NCBI GenBank assembly: GCA_030248215.1
Contig: JASANG010000305.1
Span: forward strand, 1-64,000
Length of the DNA stretch: 64,000 nucleotides
Reading direction: 5' to 3'
Source: Enoplolaimus lenunculus
Lineage: Eukaryota; Nematoda; Enoplea; Enoplida; Thoracostomopsidae
Program-made: the position numbers and the translations under genes
Notes under the pieces: generated by a model
What the model was told of the DNA's origin: nothing
Seen by the model: only the letters and a program-made list of their open reading frames with translations
Databases searched by the model: none
In this document: positions 34,326-47,776 of the stretch, piece after piece
Position numbering within the stretch: position 1 is the stretch's first letter
Layout: each line of letters opens with the position of its first letter

Positions 34326-37300
34326 ATGGACAAAAATATAGACGTTGAGATAACGTCGAATATTTCCGTTCGAATAGGTCCCCCTGAGCTGGTAAATGGT
34401 GCAAGCAATGGCGAAGCTTCATTGGAGGGTAAAAAGCGAAAGCATCGAAAAAAGGTAACAAATGGCCAATCAAATGGTGATAAGAATATTGGTTCTGAAT
34501 GTATATTTTTGACTTAAATGTTGCTGACTATACTGCTTGCTCGAGTATTAATTATAAGACAAAAATAAGCGTGTCGAGTGTGACAACGTTTCCTGCAATT
34601 TTGGAAGTTTCGTTGCAGTTTTTCACATGTAGACAGAGTTTGCTCAGCAGCTGTAAAATGGCTAGAAAATTGCTAAGAATTTCACACTTTCAACTTTTGA
34701 ATTATTAATTTCAGGAAAAGCCTCGTAAAGAGACGTCTTCCGGTTTACTGCCACAGTTACCACTGCCTCCTCGACCGGATACAGAGCAACGTTCGCAAAA
34801 TATCCGGCGACAGTTAGGAAATGTGGACGCTGGCTTAAAGGGAATCGAAGCCAGGGTTCAAAACATGGAACAAGGCCGTGGCGCGATGCGATGGACACCT
34901 GAAACAATTAAAGGACTTTGTATGTCAATTTCGGTAGGTTCAGGTTTACGTTTGAACCCTGAATACTTTCGAATGTCTTAAAATTTCAAAACAATCTATT
35001 TTATGTGTGGAGTTGAGCCCTGCTAATAGCACATACACGTTGCAGCTGCAAGTTCTTTCCTGGAGCTTAGCACCGATGAGAGGAGTTGTGCCCTGGTTAT
35101 ACTTTTCGATAATTAAGTAAAATGGTTGTTATGTGAATAGAGTTTTTTTGCTATTTTCAGTCTGATCTCAACGACTGTTCTAGTGCTTGTGATGGCATCG
35201 CGCAAGCCATCGACGATTTAAACAAACACGAGAACGACTACGCCAAGAACGAGCAGCTGGAAGTCGCTTCGTCCGCCCACCCGCTAAGAGTTAAAGTGCT
35301 CGAAACCCGTTCTCGCATTTCAAAGGTATGTATGTTCGTATGAACGCCTTTTTTTTGTTTCAGTTGGCAGCTGTGCTGTTCCAAAGGCTAATTGTTGTTC
35401 AGGATAGACCAAACACAGTTGGTTCTTATGTCAGTTACTATGCTACAGAAGAAGGGATCAGGCTATATCAATCCAATCGAACATTTTTGTATGTAACCCT
35501 ACCATGCTTTGCCACTAGCATAATTAGTTTTTTGCGAATTAGGTATATAATGTAATGTTTAAAATTAAGCTTAATACGTTGCCTATAATGCTTGTGCAGA
35601 TAATTTGTTAGACCGCTGTATAACACTATTGCTACGACCGCTTTTGAGCCGATATGCGGGTCATACTTAAACTGTAATTTGTTCAAATTTTAACTTTCAA
35701 CTTGACATTCGTATTGCGCTGGATATGTCCATATGAAATTGTGAGCTAGCAAATTTTCGTGGGTGATCCCACTGGTGGAATTTACGTTTAGGTGTGTTGC
35801 GCTAAAAATTGCAACACTTTTTACAAACTTAAGTTCTACCTGGGCGCTTTTCTCTTTCGAGAGTGTTGTTAGGCTAATTAACATATGACTCTAATATATA
35901 CCTTATTTAATATTTTTGTATTTCAAAAGCTAAGTTTAGTTGAATACGTAAAAGTTTATGGCCACTGTATAGAACAGGTCCGGAACAGTAATGTAAGCAT
36001 ATACCTAAGCCGAAGCCTAAGCCTAAGCGTAAGGAAGAGCCTATTTCTAAGCCAAAGCCTAAGCGTAAGGAAGAGCCTATTTCTAAGCCTAAACCTAAGC
36101 CTAAGCAAAAAAGTTAGTCTAAAGCTTAAACTGACTGTATTACAGCCCCGCCGGAAAACGATCGGGCCCTGTTCTATGCATGGGCCAAGTTTAGTGTAAG
36201 CCAAACACTGTATTCCGCAGTGACAGCTTATTTTTTAGGGGTCACATTGAATATATACTACTATATTTTATATTCAAAGTTATTAAGTCTAATAATATTT
36301 TTAAATCAAAGACTTATACCGATTTCAAATTTTTAGTTTAAACCTAATACTTTTTGTTACATTTTAACACTTTAAGCGTAATGCCCCATTCACACGTGAA
36401 AGTTTTTGCAATGAGAAATTGCAGTTGCAACTTGCACGAAATACTTGCAAGAGCAAGTATTTTCAGAGGAAATGTTTTGACTGACCAATCAAACTGCAAG
36501 TGCAATAAATTCAAGCGACTTGCAACCGCGTTCACGTGTGCGAATTAAATAAAGTAGCATGAATTCCAGTGAATGATTTGCAGCGGCAAAATTCCAAGGC
36601 TGCTTTGTGACCCACTTACGCGTGCAAGTTTTTGTTGCAAAAACTTGCCCGTGTAAATAGGGCTTTATGTTTAATTTATTGGTAAAATTTAGATCTCCGA
36701 ACGAATCCGTAATTACCAGCGTATTCTGGAGAAAATAGCCGATTTCGATGCTTGGTTACGTGATTTTGAAGCTAAAACGCGAATCGAACCACAGTTGTAC
36801 GGAAACGAACGAGAGAAGACAGACGCATATCGGAATTTGAAAGTAGATGAGTTGCTCATGATTTTGTCTAGTTTTCTGTGGGGAGGGCGAGCAAGCTTTT
36901 ATTATTTGTGTCCCATGTTTGTTTGTTTGTTTGTTTGTTTGTTGCTTATTTTTAATTTTAGTTGAATATCGATTACGGAACTGCTCGAGAAACCACAGCA
37001 AAACAACTCGAAGACTCGATAAAAGATATCCCAGTGCTGGCATCAGAGATCAAACGTTTATTGTCAAGATATGATACGGCATGCGGTCAAATTCGGGTAC
37101 GTGTAGATACAAACAACCTTTAACCAGTAACGAGGACCAATTGTCGATTGCTTTAACCAGTTGTGGATTGAATTTACTTGTAATACACGTCTATGTTATT
37201 TGATTATATTTTTTATATGGATCATTAAAATAACAGCTTCGTTACCAGAATTCATAGCAGGCAGGCAAAAGTGTCCCCGCGATTGGGCATTAGGGGCAGC

Positions 37301-40300
37301 GCCCTTCTCAAATTTGGCGGGTGCCCCGAAATAGACTTGGTCTAATAGTAAACAATCCTGAATTGCAAGTGTAGTGGCTACCCATAATTATTCGGGGACC
37401 ACCCCCCGCCCCGCCCAAATATAATTTTTTGCGGACGGCCCTGCTAGAAGGTAAAATTTGTGTTTAGAAGGCAATTCAAATTTCGAAAAATTCTTCAAAT
37501 CGTGTTCCTATATATTTCGTCGCTTCCCTTGCGGTTACGCCCAGTGCCGGCGGAAGTGCCCCAACCCCGTCAATTTCGGAGCTCACTTTGGCAAACTAAA
37601 AAATTTTTTCGCTGACCACCACGAAGTTATAGAGTTGTAAAACATTTTATTGTGGAGGGAGTTTCCTCGGACGTGTTTGGGGACGGAGCCGACTAAACAA
37701 CACAAAGCATTCATAATTCTCGTGATTTCAACAAAAAACATTTAAAATTTCGTTTCAATTAACAGGCCCTGGTTCAAACTGCAGAAATTGTCGCGTTGCG
37801 ACACCAAGAGTTTGACAATTTACTTGCCAATTTGGCTGCGAAGTTGAGTCGAAATGAAGAAAGTTTACAAATGTTTAACAGTCAACAACAACAAGGTTGT
37901 GTTTTGAATCAGGATCAGATGGACACAGTTGAGGTATATATATTTTTTGCTTGATAACAAAAATGTAACTTTTGCCACTTATAACGCTTAATGTTACGTA
38001 CCACAGAAATCTTTCGCAACGTCACTGTTTCCAAAATTCTTTCGGTATCATTGAGAGTACGAACGAATAAACGCGATTGTATTACTAAATCTGAATACCA
38101 AATTTTGGTTTTGGTGACTGGTATAGCCTTAGCGGCACGTTGAATCCGCCAACGCCAGGCATCAGTCGCATTAATGCGTACCTAATACGTACGTCATGCG
38201 CTGGCGAATACATGGAAACGAGTGTTTTTCGAGACATTCCGTTTACTAATAACCGAGGCTTGATTGATAGCTAATGATATGCTTGTTTCTGGCGTTTTTA
38301 AGCGTCACATCGCTGTCCTCAACTCGCTGCATCCGCAATTATCACAGTTGAAATCGCTGGTTACCGGTTTGAAACCGGAAACGCACCCAACCGGATATAC
38401 GTCGATTCAACGAAGAGTTGAAGAAATTTCTGCGCAACATTCACGACTATGCGAACGAGGAACTCAGATTAAGTTTGTACAATTTTTTTGAGACATTTTA
38501 AAATATATTTGAGCTCGTAGCCACAGGTAGTCTGCATTTCTTAGTCAAAGTAGATGTACACGGTAAAGTGTATGGAAAAGCAAAAAGATTGCTATACATG
38601 TGCACACATATACCGGTATAAGAAGTAGTTGCAATGACCATATGGTGTAGCGATAGCATGCCTTGACTCGAGTGCAAGAGGGTCGAGGTTCGATTCCTGG
38701 CGTGGTCGTCAAGTTTGAGCAAAACTTCGAATAGGGTTCTTGCTGACCGATTTGTTTTACCAGCAAAGATGGAGGAAAGCTTGCCGTTCAACCAGAAAAG
38801 GTTTAGCTCTGCATAAGCGTCTGAAGATTGATACCGCTGTTAGTTTTTTTGCCCGTTCACTGCACCCTGTTACGTAGATCGAATTACTAATGTAATTGCT
38901 GGACTGAACGCATATTTTAAAGAGATTTGATAATGAATGATCGGTAGGACTGTTCCTGTATTTTGTTCGCAACGGTATTTATTGCTTTTTTGGGTACAAG
39001 TACATATTTGTACAGTACACTATCAAATTTATATACCATTGGACGCATATTTGACCATAACTCGGCATCCGATGACTAAAATAGCTAAAATGTAAATTCG
39101 TTCCACACAGTGCCGGGTCCGTAGCTGGGGGGGGCAGGGTGGCTAAGCCCCTTGGAAATATTTAGGCCTCCTCTAGAAAATTTTTAACCTTGTTTGTAAG
39201 TTAACGAAAACCCTTGTACGCCCCTCGTGAAAAATTTTTTATCCCCCCTAGGAAGGTAAGCTGGCTACGAGACTATTTAGCGCGCATGCATCGTAGAATA
39301 CTGGGTAAGTTCTGTAATTTTGGGCAAAATTTTGTTTGGTCTCATGGAATGATGTTCGGTGGTCAAAAATTTAATGTTTGGAAACTGTTTGAGGCAGAAG
39401 CCGGTCGAAGAAATGTCGGCAAACACGTGTAACAACTACGTGAAAGCAACAAATTGCACAAATATATACCACCGTGGAAACAAGCTTCTGGTCTCAGCGG
39501 CGGGGTATGAGCCAAACGCTTCAGTGCCATTAATTTTCCTAAAGTAACAGCATGACCTTTAAAATTTGGATTTGACTTTCAGACAAAAATCGATCCAAGA
39601 TTTGGCTGCAATTGAAGAACAAAAGCGACGAATCGAATCTGCTTGCGACCGGCTTGTAACAGTGGACAGTCAATTGCAAAACGCGATACACTCGTGTGAT
39701 CAACCAATGGAAATTGATGAACGAAAAGCTGTCCTGGAGGAGTTACTGGTAAACAGTCCTATTGCCAAATTGGCCAAATTGGGTAGGGAGCATTATGGTG
39801 TGGGTATGGCCTGAATGCAACACCTACTCGGTACATTGTTTCCTACCTGAATATACTCAGTTGTGTGCTCTTGTTCAGAGCAATTATGTACTGTTGGTAG
39901 TTAAACTGTGATTTATATTATCCATTTGTGAGTTCGACACAGTTTTTATATAACCATAAAATTATCCAAGCCAATTTCACATAAAGTTGTCTTGCCGCAG
40001 TTATAAAACAAGTATCATCGCGTTAATACAACAAATTAGCCGTTATTTCACATTCAACTCAACTCCAAAACAGCAAATCAATCACTGAATCGTGACACAC
40101 GGTTATCAAAAAATTGATTTTTTAAAAGCCAAACAACTAGTGTTTTTTAATTCGGTTTTCAGAACAGCAGTTCTAATTTTTTTAATTAAACTGCGAAATT
40201 AAATATTAACATTTCTAAAGCAGAATATTTTGAAATTTAATCTCACATAAATCAAAAATCAATTGTAGAATATTTTTAGAAACTACAAACGAAACTACGC

Positions 40301-43300
40301 GTTACTACTGTTGATATCGATGCGAATTTGTTGAGCGAACCACTGGTTGTAGCTGCTAAAAATGCTTCGGCGTTATCAGTTCAACTTGACGAAACGATTA
40401 AGGTAACCAGCATTTACCGAGTTGCTTTCAATAACGGTCCCACGGGTATAATCGACACGTGATGAACCGCGCGCCATCATGCGCCACGTCTAAAATTTAA
40501 GAGCGCAACCCTGACTGCACAATTTTAACTCGCAAATTATAAAATAAAAAACATAACAAAAACATATATAATTTAATGCGTTTCAAATGGCTGTTGGAAT
40601 TTTCAAACCGCTTGCACCACAACACTTGAGCACCATTTCGTTACATGACCCGCCTTCAGACGGATATTTGTTGATTCTTTTTTGCATTTTAGCGAGAAAT
40701 TGAAGCACAAACGCAGTTGGTTCGCGAATATGACGGTTTTGTGTCGGAAATTTTACAACTCGAACAAGCGATCGAAGACTGCGGTTCAAAATTGTCAAAT
40801 TTCAATCAAGTCATCGAAAACGCATATTTAATGCCAAATAATGCCGAAGAAAGGTGTCAGGTCAGTTATGAAATATTTCGGTTTCAGTGTTCAGCGGTTT
40901 GTTTGCAAAATAACCATCAGTTAGCGTACAGAAGTTGCGTACTTTTGAGAATACAAATTTGTTAAATAGTGCATTGGGTCATATTCTTACTGGGTGTCTG
41001 TAGACGTAGATTCCGTCGAAAACTTTTGCATTAAGTACCTGGCAGATTCAAATTCTGATACGTCGGCGAGTCTACCAAAGCACCACGAAGCTTGCATCGT
41101 CAGCTATTTTTATCGTCGACTAAATGTCGCGAAACTACACGAATGCAACTAACAACAGCATGCGATAAAGAACAATCTAGTGAGCTTGGGTGGTCACAAT
41201 TGAAGTTGCACTGCGTTTTCACGCTAGTAATTAACGGATTTTTTGAAGTAGCGGCAGAAACGTCTGTAGTTCCGGATTCTAGATAACCAATAGGCTTGTT
41301 TGTTAGTGCAGTGGACTGTGAAACTTTTTACATCCGTATAAGTGCAAATGATTGCGATTTAGGAACTCATAGAAATTTTGCATCTAAATTTATCCACAAC
41401 GGAATCCTACTTTTCAAAATCCTTGCTACACCATGAAAGGAATAAAGGTTCTAAGATACGTATCTAAATCATATTGCAATATCAAACCAACGGTCTATTT
41501 CAAGGGGTCTTGAGACAAAAAGAGGTCACACACTGCTTCGATTTATTTCGACGCGCGTCCCCAAAGTTTGGGCTCAAGCCCGGGTCTGGCCCGCTTAGGC
41601 TCGCGGACCCAACATTTGGCCTCAAGCCCGGCCAAGGCCCGGGCCCGGCCCAGACTTGCAGAATCAGAAGCATAGTTTTGAGTTTCAGAATCGGTGAATT
41701 TAACGATACATATTTACTTTTAGGAATTTCAAACCAAACTCGACCGGTTGTTTGCGTCTTATCGTGAGCTGAAACGTAAATCTAAGGCTCTTTCCGGTCA
41801 GTGTTCACCCAAAAATAGATCCGATATCCAGCAGCGTTTAAGGTTTGTTTACATAATTTAGACTTAAAACTTTTCTGTATTTGAAAACCGTATTTTCAAT
41901 AGTGTCTACATCTGCCACAAGCTGGTGATGGGTCTTGTGGATTTCGAACAAGGGAATGTGGAGCTTGTTGATTCGCCACATTTTTCACATTTGCTTTGTC
42001 CTACTTCAGTGCCAATTTTTTAATTCGCAATTCCAGTACTTCCCCAGTTTGTTATGTAACGCTAACTGGTAATAGAAGCTATGCGCATTTGAGAATACTG
42101 AGTCCGTAAGCGGATAGAGTCGTTAAACCCTAATTTGAGTCCATAAGTGTCAATTTTACCTAATTGTAGTGCATAAATGACTCCAGGACAAAATAATATT
42201 CAGTTCGAAATTTTAAAGCATACTTAAGTTTCGAAAGTACATTCCTAAGTGTAACCTTGCATTATCGCTCAAACTTTTGATACAAGACGATTAAAGGTTT
42301 ATTCAACAGATAGTTTCCATACCGAATACATATCAGTTACGAAGGGCGGCGCAGGGCGGATTAAAAAATAAGTAACAGTCCATAACCGAATAACAGGGGG
42401 TACCCTCTAGAGAGGCCAAATAAGTATAAGTCACCGCTCTTATTTCGGTTACTACAGTATGGTCAGAGAGTTTAGTTTCATTTTTAGTACTTTATCTATA
42501 GGTTGTAATAAGCTATCAAATAATAGAACTATAAGGTTCTTCAGAGAGCAGTACAGTACAAATAGACAGTTTTTGGTTTACGGAAGTTAAGGATGCAAAC
42601 CGTCGGAGGCGACGGGAAACCGCATCGCTCACAAAGATCTAACCCGGATTGATAGAAACTGTTTTCCGCAACGTGAAAAGAGTTTCATGTTAGCAAAGAT
42701 TTTGTTATCCCGCTGTTATGGGGGTGGGGGCGATCTAGTACAATGCAACAATTATTCGTTAATATTAGTCATCCTTGAGCTTCTATATTGCCGGGTTTAT
42801 AGACAACTGTTCCTTAAAGTAGAATAAAAACTGTATATAATTTAAGTTTATTTCCCAAACAAAATTCAAAATACATGAATTTATGTGTATTATTTGTATT
42901 TTTTCAGCTTCCTGAAAAACTCAATAACAACACTTCAAACTCAGCTTGGTTCAACGCAGTCTCAGCTTGTCGGAAAGCACCGGTCACCTCCGAGCAAATC
43001 AGTCGCAATGCCTGCCCCAGTGGTTTTTCCAGAAGCGTCAGAAAGACCAAAGGTATTTAATGGATTTTATTGTGTGCAAAAATTACGTGCAATTCATATA
43101 CCAAGTGTGCGACACACAGATGAGTATCTGTTCGTCAGCTGCTAATAAATTGCAAACATAATCCAGCGATTCCAATTGCAAAAAACAGTATTAAATATTG
43201 TAGCTTTTCTTTTTTAGACTGGAATTCATCAGAACCTATAAACCAATTGGCGATCAATGCAACAACATCCATTTGAATACTCGACGCACTGTTTTGTTTA

Positions 43301-43520
43301 ATCTTTTCAGGTTTCAAAATTAGCACCAGTTCTCAATGATAACAACGATCTGACGAAAGACATCGAAATGCGAATGATTGAAGAAACCAAACAAAGTCAC
43401 AAACAATTGACAGCCGCAATTGTTGAGCACATCTTGAGAAGTGGTGAATTTGACACAGGTCCGGATCGAATGGGAAGATCGCGACAAGATACTCAAGCTG
43501 AAAATGCTTGGATTGCTGAG
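34326..43520 (+). CDS. Gene D: long helical spectrin/nesprin-like protein
   Basis: Thirteen exons with fully consistent phases: 34326-34454, 34715-34933, 35161-35325, 36693-36842, 36962-37096, 37766-37933, 38303-38472, 39583-39748, 40280-40402, 40693-40860, 41724-41842, 42908-43052 and 43311-43520. They encode at least 689 residues. Residues 1-43 are polar and end in a basic run (GKKRKHRKK); residues 44-65 are Pro-rich (LLPQLPLPPRP). From about residue 85 the protein is almost wholly helical, with spectrin-repeat-like heptads such as KIADFDAWLRDFEAKT (Trp192) and FVSEILQLEQAIEDCGSKL. Residues 592-605 form a Pro/Ser linker (HRSPPSKSVAMPAP). Exon 13 ends in a good gtaagc donor, so the gene continues; read-through would stop at 43533-43535. 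A cytoskeletal linker role is inferred from helix pattern only. The basic N-terminus could be a nuclear signal. A candidate last exon is 51878-51964. Confidence 0.85.
35960..36186 (+). mobile_element. hAT-like MITE with GCCTAA array
   Basis: ggccactgtatagaacagg at the left, ccctgttctatgcatgggcc at the right. Flanks aagtttat and aagtttag match at 7 of 8 positions. The interior has two aagcgtaaggaagagccta units. Intron 3 of gene D. Confidence 0.9.
36914..36944. repeat. (GTTT)n microsatellite
   Basis: About seven gttt units lying just upstream of the acceptor of gene D exon 5. Confidence 0.9.
37260..37445. repeat. Dispersed repeat (gtaaacaatcctgaattgca type)
   Basis: Contains aatagtaaacaatcctgaat, ataattattcggggacca and ttttttgcggacggccctgc. 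The same order of blocks occurs at 58960-59125. Intron 5 of gene D. Confidence 0.65.
38520..38765 (+). mobile_element. tRNA-derived SINE (family 2)
   Basis: The segment 38643-38706 has an A-box-like tgtagcgatagcatgcc and a near-perfect B box ggttcgattcc, as in a tRNA promoter, but no foldable acceptor stem. The flanking body (tataccggtataagaagtag, aacttcgaatagggttcttg) is shared in inverse orientation with 45060-45300. Intron 7 of gene D. Confidence 0.7.
39118..39272. repeat. G-rich dispersed repeat (gtccgtagctgggg type)
   Basis: gtccgtagctggggggggc and gtggctaagccccttgga at one end, aggaaggtaagctggctac at the other. Related to 33838-34015. Confidence 0.55.
41560..41665. repeat. GC-rich tandem repeat
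   Basis: Two or three diverged units built on tttgggctcaagcccggg and cccggcccagac. It lies about 60 bases upstream of the acceptor of gene D exon 11. Confidence 0.6.
41885..42090. mobile_element. Inverted-repeat element, CTCAAATGTG family, degraded
   Basis: Left end gaaaaccgtattttcaatag, right end agctatgcgcatttgagaat. It has the same layout as 31265-31480. Directly adjoined by a CTGTAGTGACCCG element on its right. Confidence 0.6.
42090..42457. mobile_element. CTGTAGTGACCCG element (copy 4, left end missing)
   Basis: Starts inside the family sequence at gagtccgtaagcggataga and ends ttatttcggttactacag. The block ggtaccctctagagaggcc is shared with the other copies. The left terminal repeat was probably lost at the junction with the element before it. 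Confidence 0.75.
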
Positions 43521-44122
43521 GTAAGCATCGCTTAACCAATTTTCGCATGAATATTTTCTATTTCATCTGAAATTCTTCTAATGCTTTTGAAATATTTTAT
43601 GGACAGGACAAGTGATCGCAGTCGGAATTTTGGGTAGGAGTATTCGCGTGGGGTCCGTGGCACATCATACTGCTATGCTGTACTGTTGCTAAACAAAAAA
43701 TGTTTAGAAACTCAAGTGCTTCGAACACCAGTTGCATCATCTTGTGCTACTTTGCGGGTGTTGTGGTCGGGACAGTCGCCTGAAATTGTTATTTCAAACG
43801 AGGCTACGTCTTGTTAGCCACCACATCCGTACGGGTCACCTAATGACCGTTTTCTGCATAAATCGCCGATAATCCCGTCTAATCTTCCTAGGCAACCTGT
43901 GATTTACCAAATGTCCAATATCTAAACCGGATGACGCTACTGAACTGAGCAAAGTTTTGTGTCTAATTTTAACGGGTGACGCCCATTAAGGCAACGAGGT
44001 GTTTATAAGTTGTGGGGACGTGCTCGGCTCAACAATGGAGACAATTTGTTTTATATATTTTTAGTACTGCCGTTTTAATTTATCTCAACAAGAACATATT
44101 TATTTATTTGTTACACATGTGA

Positions 44123-44125
<3 letters not shown>

Positions 44126-44154
<29 letters not shown>

Positions 44155-44183
44155 ATATGTATATATGTATATATCTATATATA
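44126..44183. repeat. ATGT/ATAT microsatellite
   Basis: Runs of atgt pass into tatatgtatata. Another such run is at 45730-45785. Confidence 0.92.
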
Positions 44184-45059
44184 TGCGTTAATAGATCATA
44201 TATTATTTTTTCTAAAATCCGCGGACAGTTATTGCAGTTTTTAATGAGAAAATTTGATTATGAGCCTAAATTTTCAACATTAAGCCATGGCAGAAAAATT
44301 GCAGCAAAAGTTAAATTTTTGTTTTGTTCAAATTTTTGCGTTTCATTCATGTTAAATTTAGGACTTAATACAGCGCAGTCATTTTTACATTACGGTATAC
44401 TCAACGCAACTTTCAGTCCAAGTAGACCGTAATGTGTTCGGCACAAGTTACCATTTTTACATTCGTAGCATGCGAACAGGTTTAGGAATATGCTTATAAT
44501 ACTGTTCCGTCCCTGTTCGTTACATTGGTCCAATCTTTTAGAAAAAGTTTGTTGGATTTCGAACCCGTTAATGAATTAGAAATTCTCACTTGAGTCGAAC
44601 TTCAGTTTATTAAAGTTAGTGAAGCATGTTGGCCGTTTAATATCCACAATGTTATTGAGAAACAAAAGACACTGTATCGCCTATGTTAATAAAAGGCAGT
44701 CATTTTCAAAATAAACCCGTTGTTTAAAATAGGTTAAGGTTACTTTAAAATTTTAAAAACTGGCAAAGTTGCAAAATTCAAACCAGATGCAATATCGCAA
44801 AATTTTGTGTAAATTTTTATATGTCGTCCAAGTTTAAACAATGGTTCTATCAAGAGCAGTGACGTACCGAGAAATTGGGACTGAGAGGGATCGACTTGGC
44901 AAAACAGTAAAAAGTTGACCTAGCATTGGTAATTCGTCAACAATGTTTCAGGCAGTGGTACCTAGTAATAATTATCAATTCCCGTTGTTATCGGCATCTC
45001 TCCTCCCTGGCCCATGTAAGCAAAACACCGGTGTGGTCCCCAAGACGAGTTCTTCTGGT

Positions 45060-45300
45060 AGACTAGGAATATGTTGGAACAACACGGTCTGCACGACCTC
45101 TGTTCGAAGTTTTGCCCAGAGTTAAGGACTACGCCGGCAATGGAACCTCGGCCCTCATGCGCTCCAGCCAAGCATGCTATTACTACATGATGTGGTCATT
45201 GCAACAACTTCGTATACCGGTATATGTCCACATGTATCACAATCTTTTTGATTTACATATACTTACCGTATACCTCCAAGGTCCTTTCTTGTAAATTGTG
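45060..45300 (-). mobile_element. tRNA-derived SINE (family 2), inverted
   Basis: In reverse it carries the family 2 body: the B-box equivalent reads ggttccattgccgg (diverged), and tataccggtatatgtccac, tgatgtggtcattgcaac and gaagttttgcccagagtt match the copy at 38520-38765. Confidence 0.65.
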
Positions 45301-46510
45301 TGTTATGCTTGCCGGCAGCATACGCGTCGTTATATACAATCGATGTCAAAAACAATTGCAGACGCAGGTTGCGTGGACCAGTGGCGACGAAATTCGTTTG
45401 AAGATCTGCCGCTTGCCACTACACCAGCCTTGCGCCCGCTGTTTCAGCTCTGTAATTGCAAAGTCAGATGTCAGGGACGGAGACACAATTTTAGTTTGGA
45501 GATGCGTAAAAAGATACCATTTTTGACGTCCAACATCAAACAAAATTATTCTAAAATTAAAAGAAAATATTTTGCTTTTCTTTCCGCAAATGCCAGAACG
45601 AGAGCAACAATCGGTGAAATAAACGGGGGCACGAAAATTTTGGCGAATACAGGATTATTGATATTTTGTGAAAAAATTAATGATATGAGCTATTATATCT
45701 GGAAATACATTCCACGGAACGCGTATTTTAGTATATACATATATACATATATAATATATACATATATACACATATATGCACATGTGTAATTTTCATGCAA
45801 TTTTGCACGCATCCAAACTGCATATACGATACGTTCTAAGTGCAATCAGTCATTTTTAGTTCAAAAATATCTCGTTGTTGTTAATATTACTATTTTTATT
45901 GTGTGTGCGCAGCGTTGTTGTTTTTTTGCATTTTTGCATCTCTTCAATTCAGCAAAGCTCTTGGAGGGGCGCCAAAGAATGCGTCGGGCGGCGTCTTTGT
46001 ACAAATTGGCCGGAAAAAAGGCGTTGCGTTACGGAATCATTGATACCGTGCCAGGTTAACAAGCAATATTTTGATCGCTTACATTTCCGTCTCGATCCGT
46101 GCCAACTTAAATTCCACGCTCCGGCACTGGATGTATTTTGTATTGGGACGGCCGATAAAATGGTTGATAGAAGATTGTTTTTTGTACAGTGAAAGTGTTT
46201 ACGTTGTTATGTTTCGCTCAATGGGGGGATTTCAATTTTAGTTCGAGCTACAAATAATTACAAAGGCACATGTGGTTTTTTTCATAACATTGAAACGAGT
46301 TGTATAAAAATCGAGTGTATTTTGCGTAAAGTTTTGACGCCCAGTTTACGGATCCGAAAATTTCTCATGGCCCGGAATATAATTAGAAACTTCATTTTAG
46401 ATGAGAAAGCGAGACTCAGTCTGAATTCCAGTTGGGGTAAGAATTCGGTCAAAAGTTTGCATTTCGATTTGTTTCCGTCGGAGGATAAATTTTTGGACGT
46501 CCACTTATAG
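45298..46510 (+). other. Cluster of orphan open frames
   Basis: Open frames of 163 codons (45298-45789), 105 codons (45875-46192) and 62 codons (46322-46507) follow one another without splice logic. They are richer in CG dinucleotides than their surroundings. The first contains the stretch IGEINGGTKILANTGLLIF; I recognise no domain in any. The first starts inside the SINE copy. They could be remains of an unidentified mobile element, or chance frames. I cannot assign a family. Confidence 0.25.
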
Positions 46511-46539
46511 TTGATTCATAAATTCATGCATTTAACCAA

Positions 46540-47165
46540 GTGTGGATGATCGCTCTTCAACAAGAGTGCGCAACTGTGGGATTGCGTGTGGATAAAATTT
46601 GCAACCGCGCGTTACGTTTTTGTCCGACCCACCTCTTGTTTAAAGGGGGGGTCGATGTCACAGAATGGAGTACACGTTGAATTTTGAAAATATAAACCGT
46701 GCATCTTTTTGCAGTTGGCATATTATGTATTTCGTGCGTATATATGTGTACCTTTTATTAACCCCGTCTGAACTAAGGGGGGTCGGCCAAAAATGTCCCG
46801 TGCGCTGGGTACATCCTTTTGTACATAGAATGTACTATATTGCGTATTCTAAAGACTTATTGACCCTTGATTTAACCAAGAGTGGATAATTGCTATTTAA
46901 GAAGTGTGCGCAACTGGGCGCATTCTGTGTAGAAAAGAATGTAAACGGCGCACAGTGCGTTTTTGCCCTACCCCCCCTTTTTTATTTAGATGAGGGGTAC
47001 AACTTTTGCGATTCATGGCACTTTATGTATGCGGCGTCAAACATGCTACCGTTATAATTTAGGGATATTCATGTGATAGCGCCCCCCTCTAAACAACGGC
47101 GGTCGGCCGAAACATTTTGTTTTGTATGGGCCCCAAGAGTTGCACATTCTTGTCATTATCTGCTC
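46540..47165. repeat. Two adjacent fold-back (long inverted repeat) elements
   Basis: Each has arms with the core cgttttt(g/t)..cgacccnccctt and its inverse aaggggggtcggccaaaa, about 100 bp per arm with a short middle part. The first covers about 46540-46850, the second about 46865-47165. The middle part of the second (catggcactttatgtatgcg) is shared with the copy at 50075-50385. Confidence 0.65.
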
Positions 47166-47666
47166 TTTATTTAACCGACAGATTCAAATCAAGTTTTAAG
47201 TTATTCAGAACTTTTTGGTTACACGTGTTTTTTTTGAAGATTGAAAATATCGCCTTCGTTGATAGCAAGCGTAACTTGCAGTCTTTTCTTGCAATGAACA
47301 GAATCCAGCAAACCGGTGTCGCGGTGTAATTGTTTCCTGTGGTTTAAGTTTTCCTCCAATTCCGCTTACGGAAATAATTCTTTTTCGCTTTTATTCGCTT
47401 CCGCGATATGTTGACAAGCGCATACTACGATGACCAGTTACCGCTGTCAACTATTAATTTTGAAAGCAAAGCGTTACTTAAAAAAATTGCAAGCATTTTT
47501 GCTCCGGTTTGCATTGTTTTGGATCTCAAAATGATGCAATTGCAAAGAAATGGCGTTTTCGTTCAAAACTAACCTTCCCTACTAGGATAATGAGTCAAAG
47601 GTTAAGAAACTTTGTTTCATACTGACATTGTACTATTTTTGACGACACTGCTCTGCTGCTAGTTTT

Positions 47667-47776
47667 GGATATATTTTCACTTGGAAAATCCAGAATCAAC
47701 AGCGCTTCAAGCATTAGGATTGGATATATTTTCACACGGGGAACCCGGAATCAAGACCGCGTCAAGCATTAGGATT
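47667..47776. repeat. 55-bp tandem duplication
   Basis: Units 47667-47721 and 47722-47776 share ggatatattttcac and caagcattaggatt, with about ten differences between them. Confidence 0.85.

Noticed and set aside
38643-38715. Possible tRNA gene with a perfect B box
   Set aside because: No acceptor stem forms and flanking sequence is repeated at 45060-45300, so it is a SINE head.
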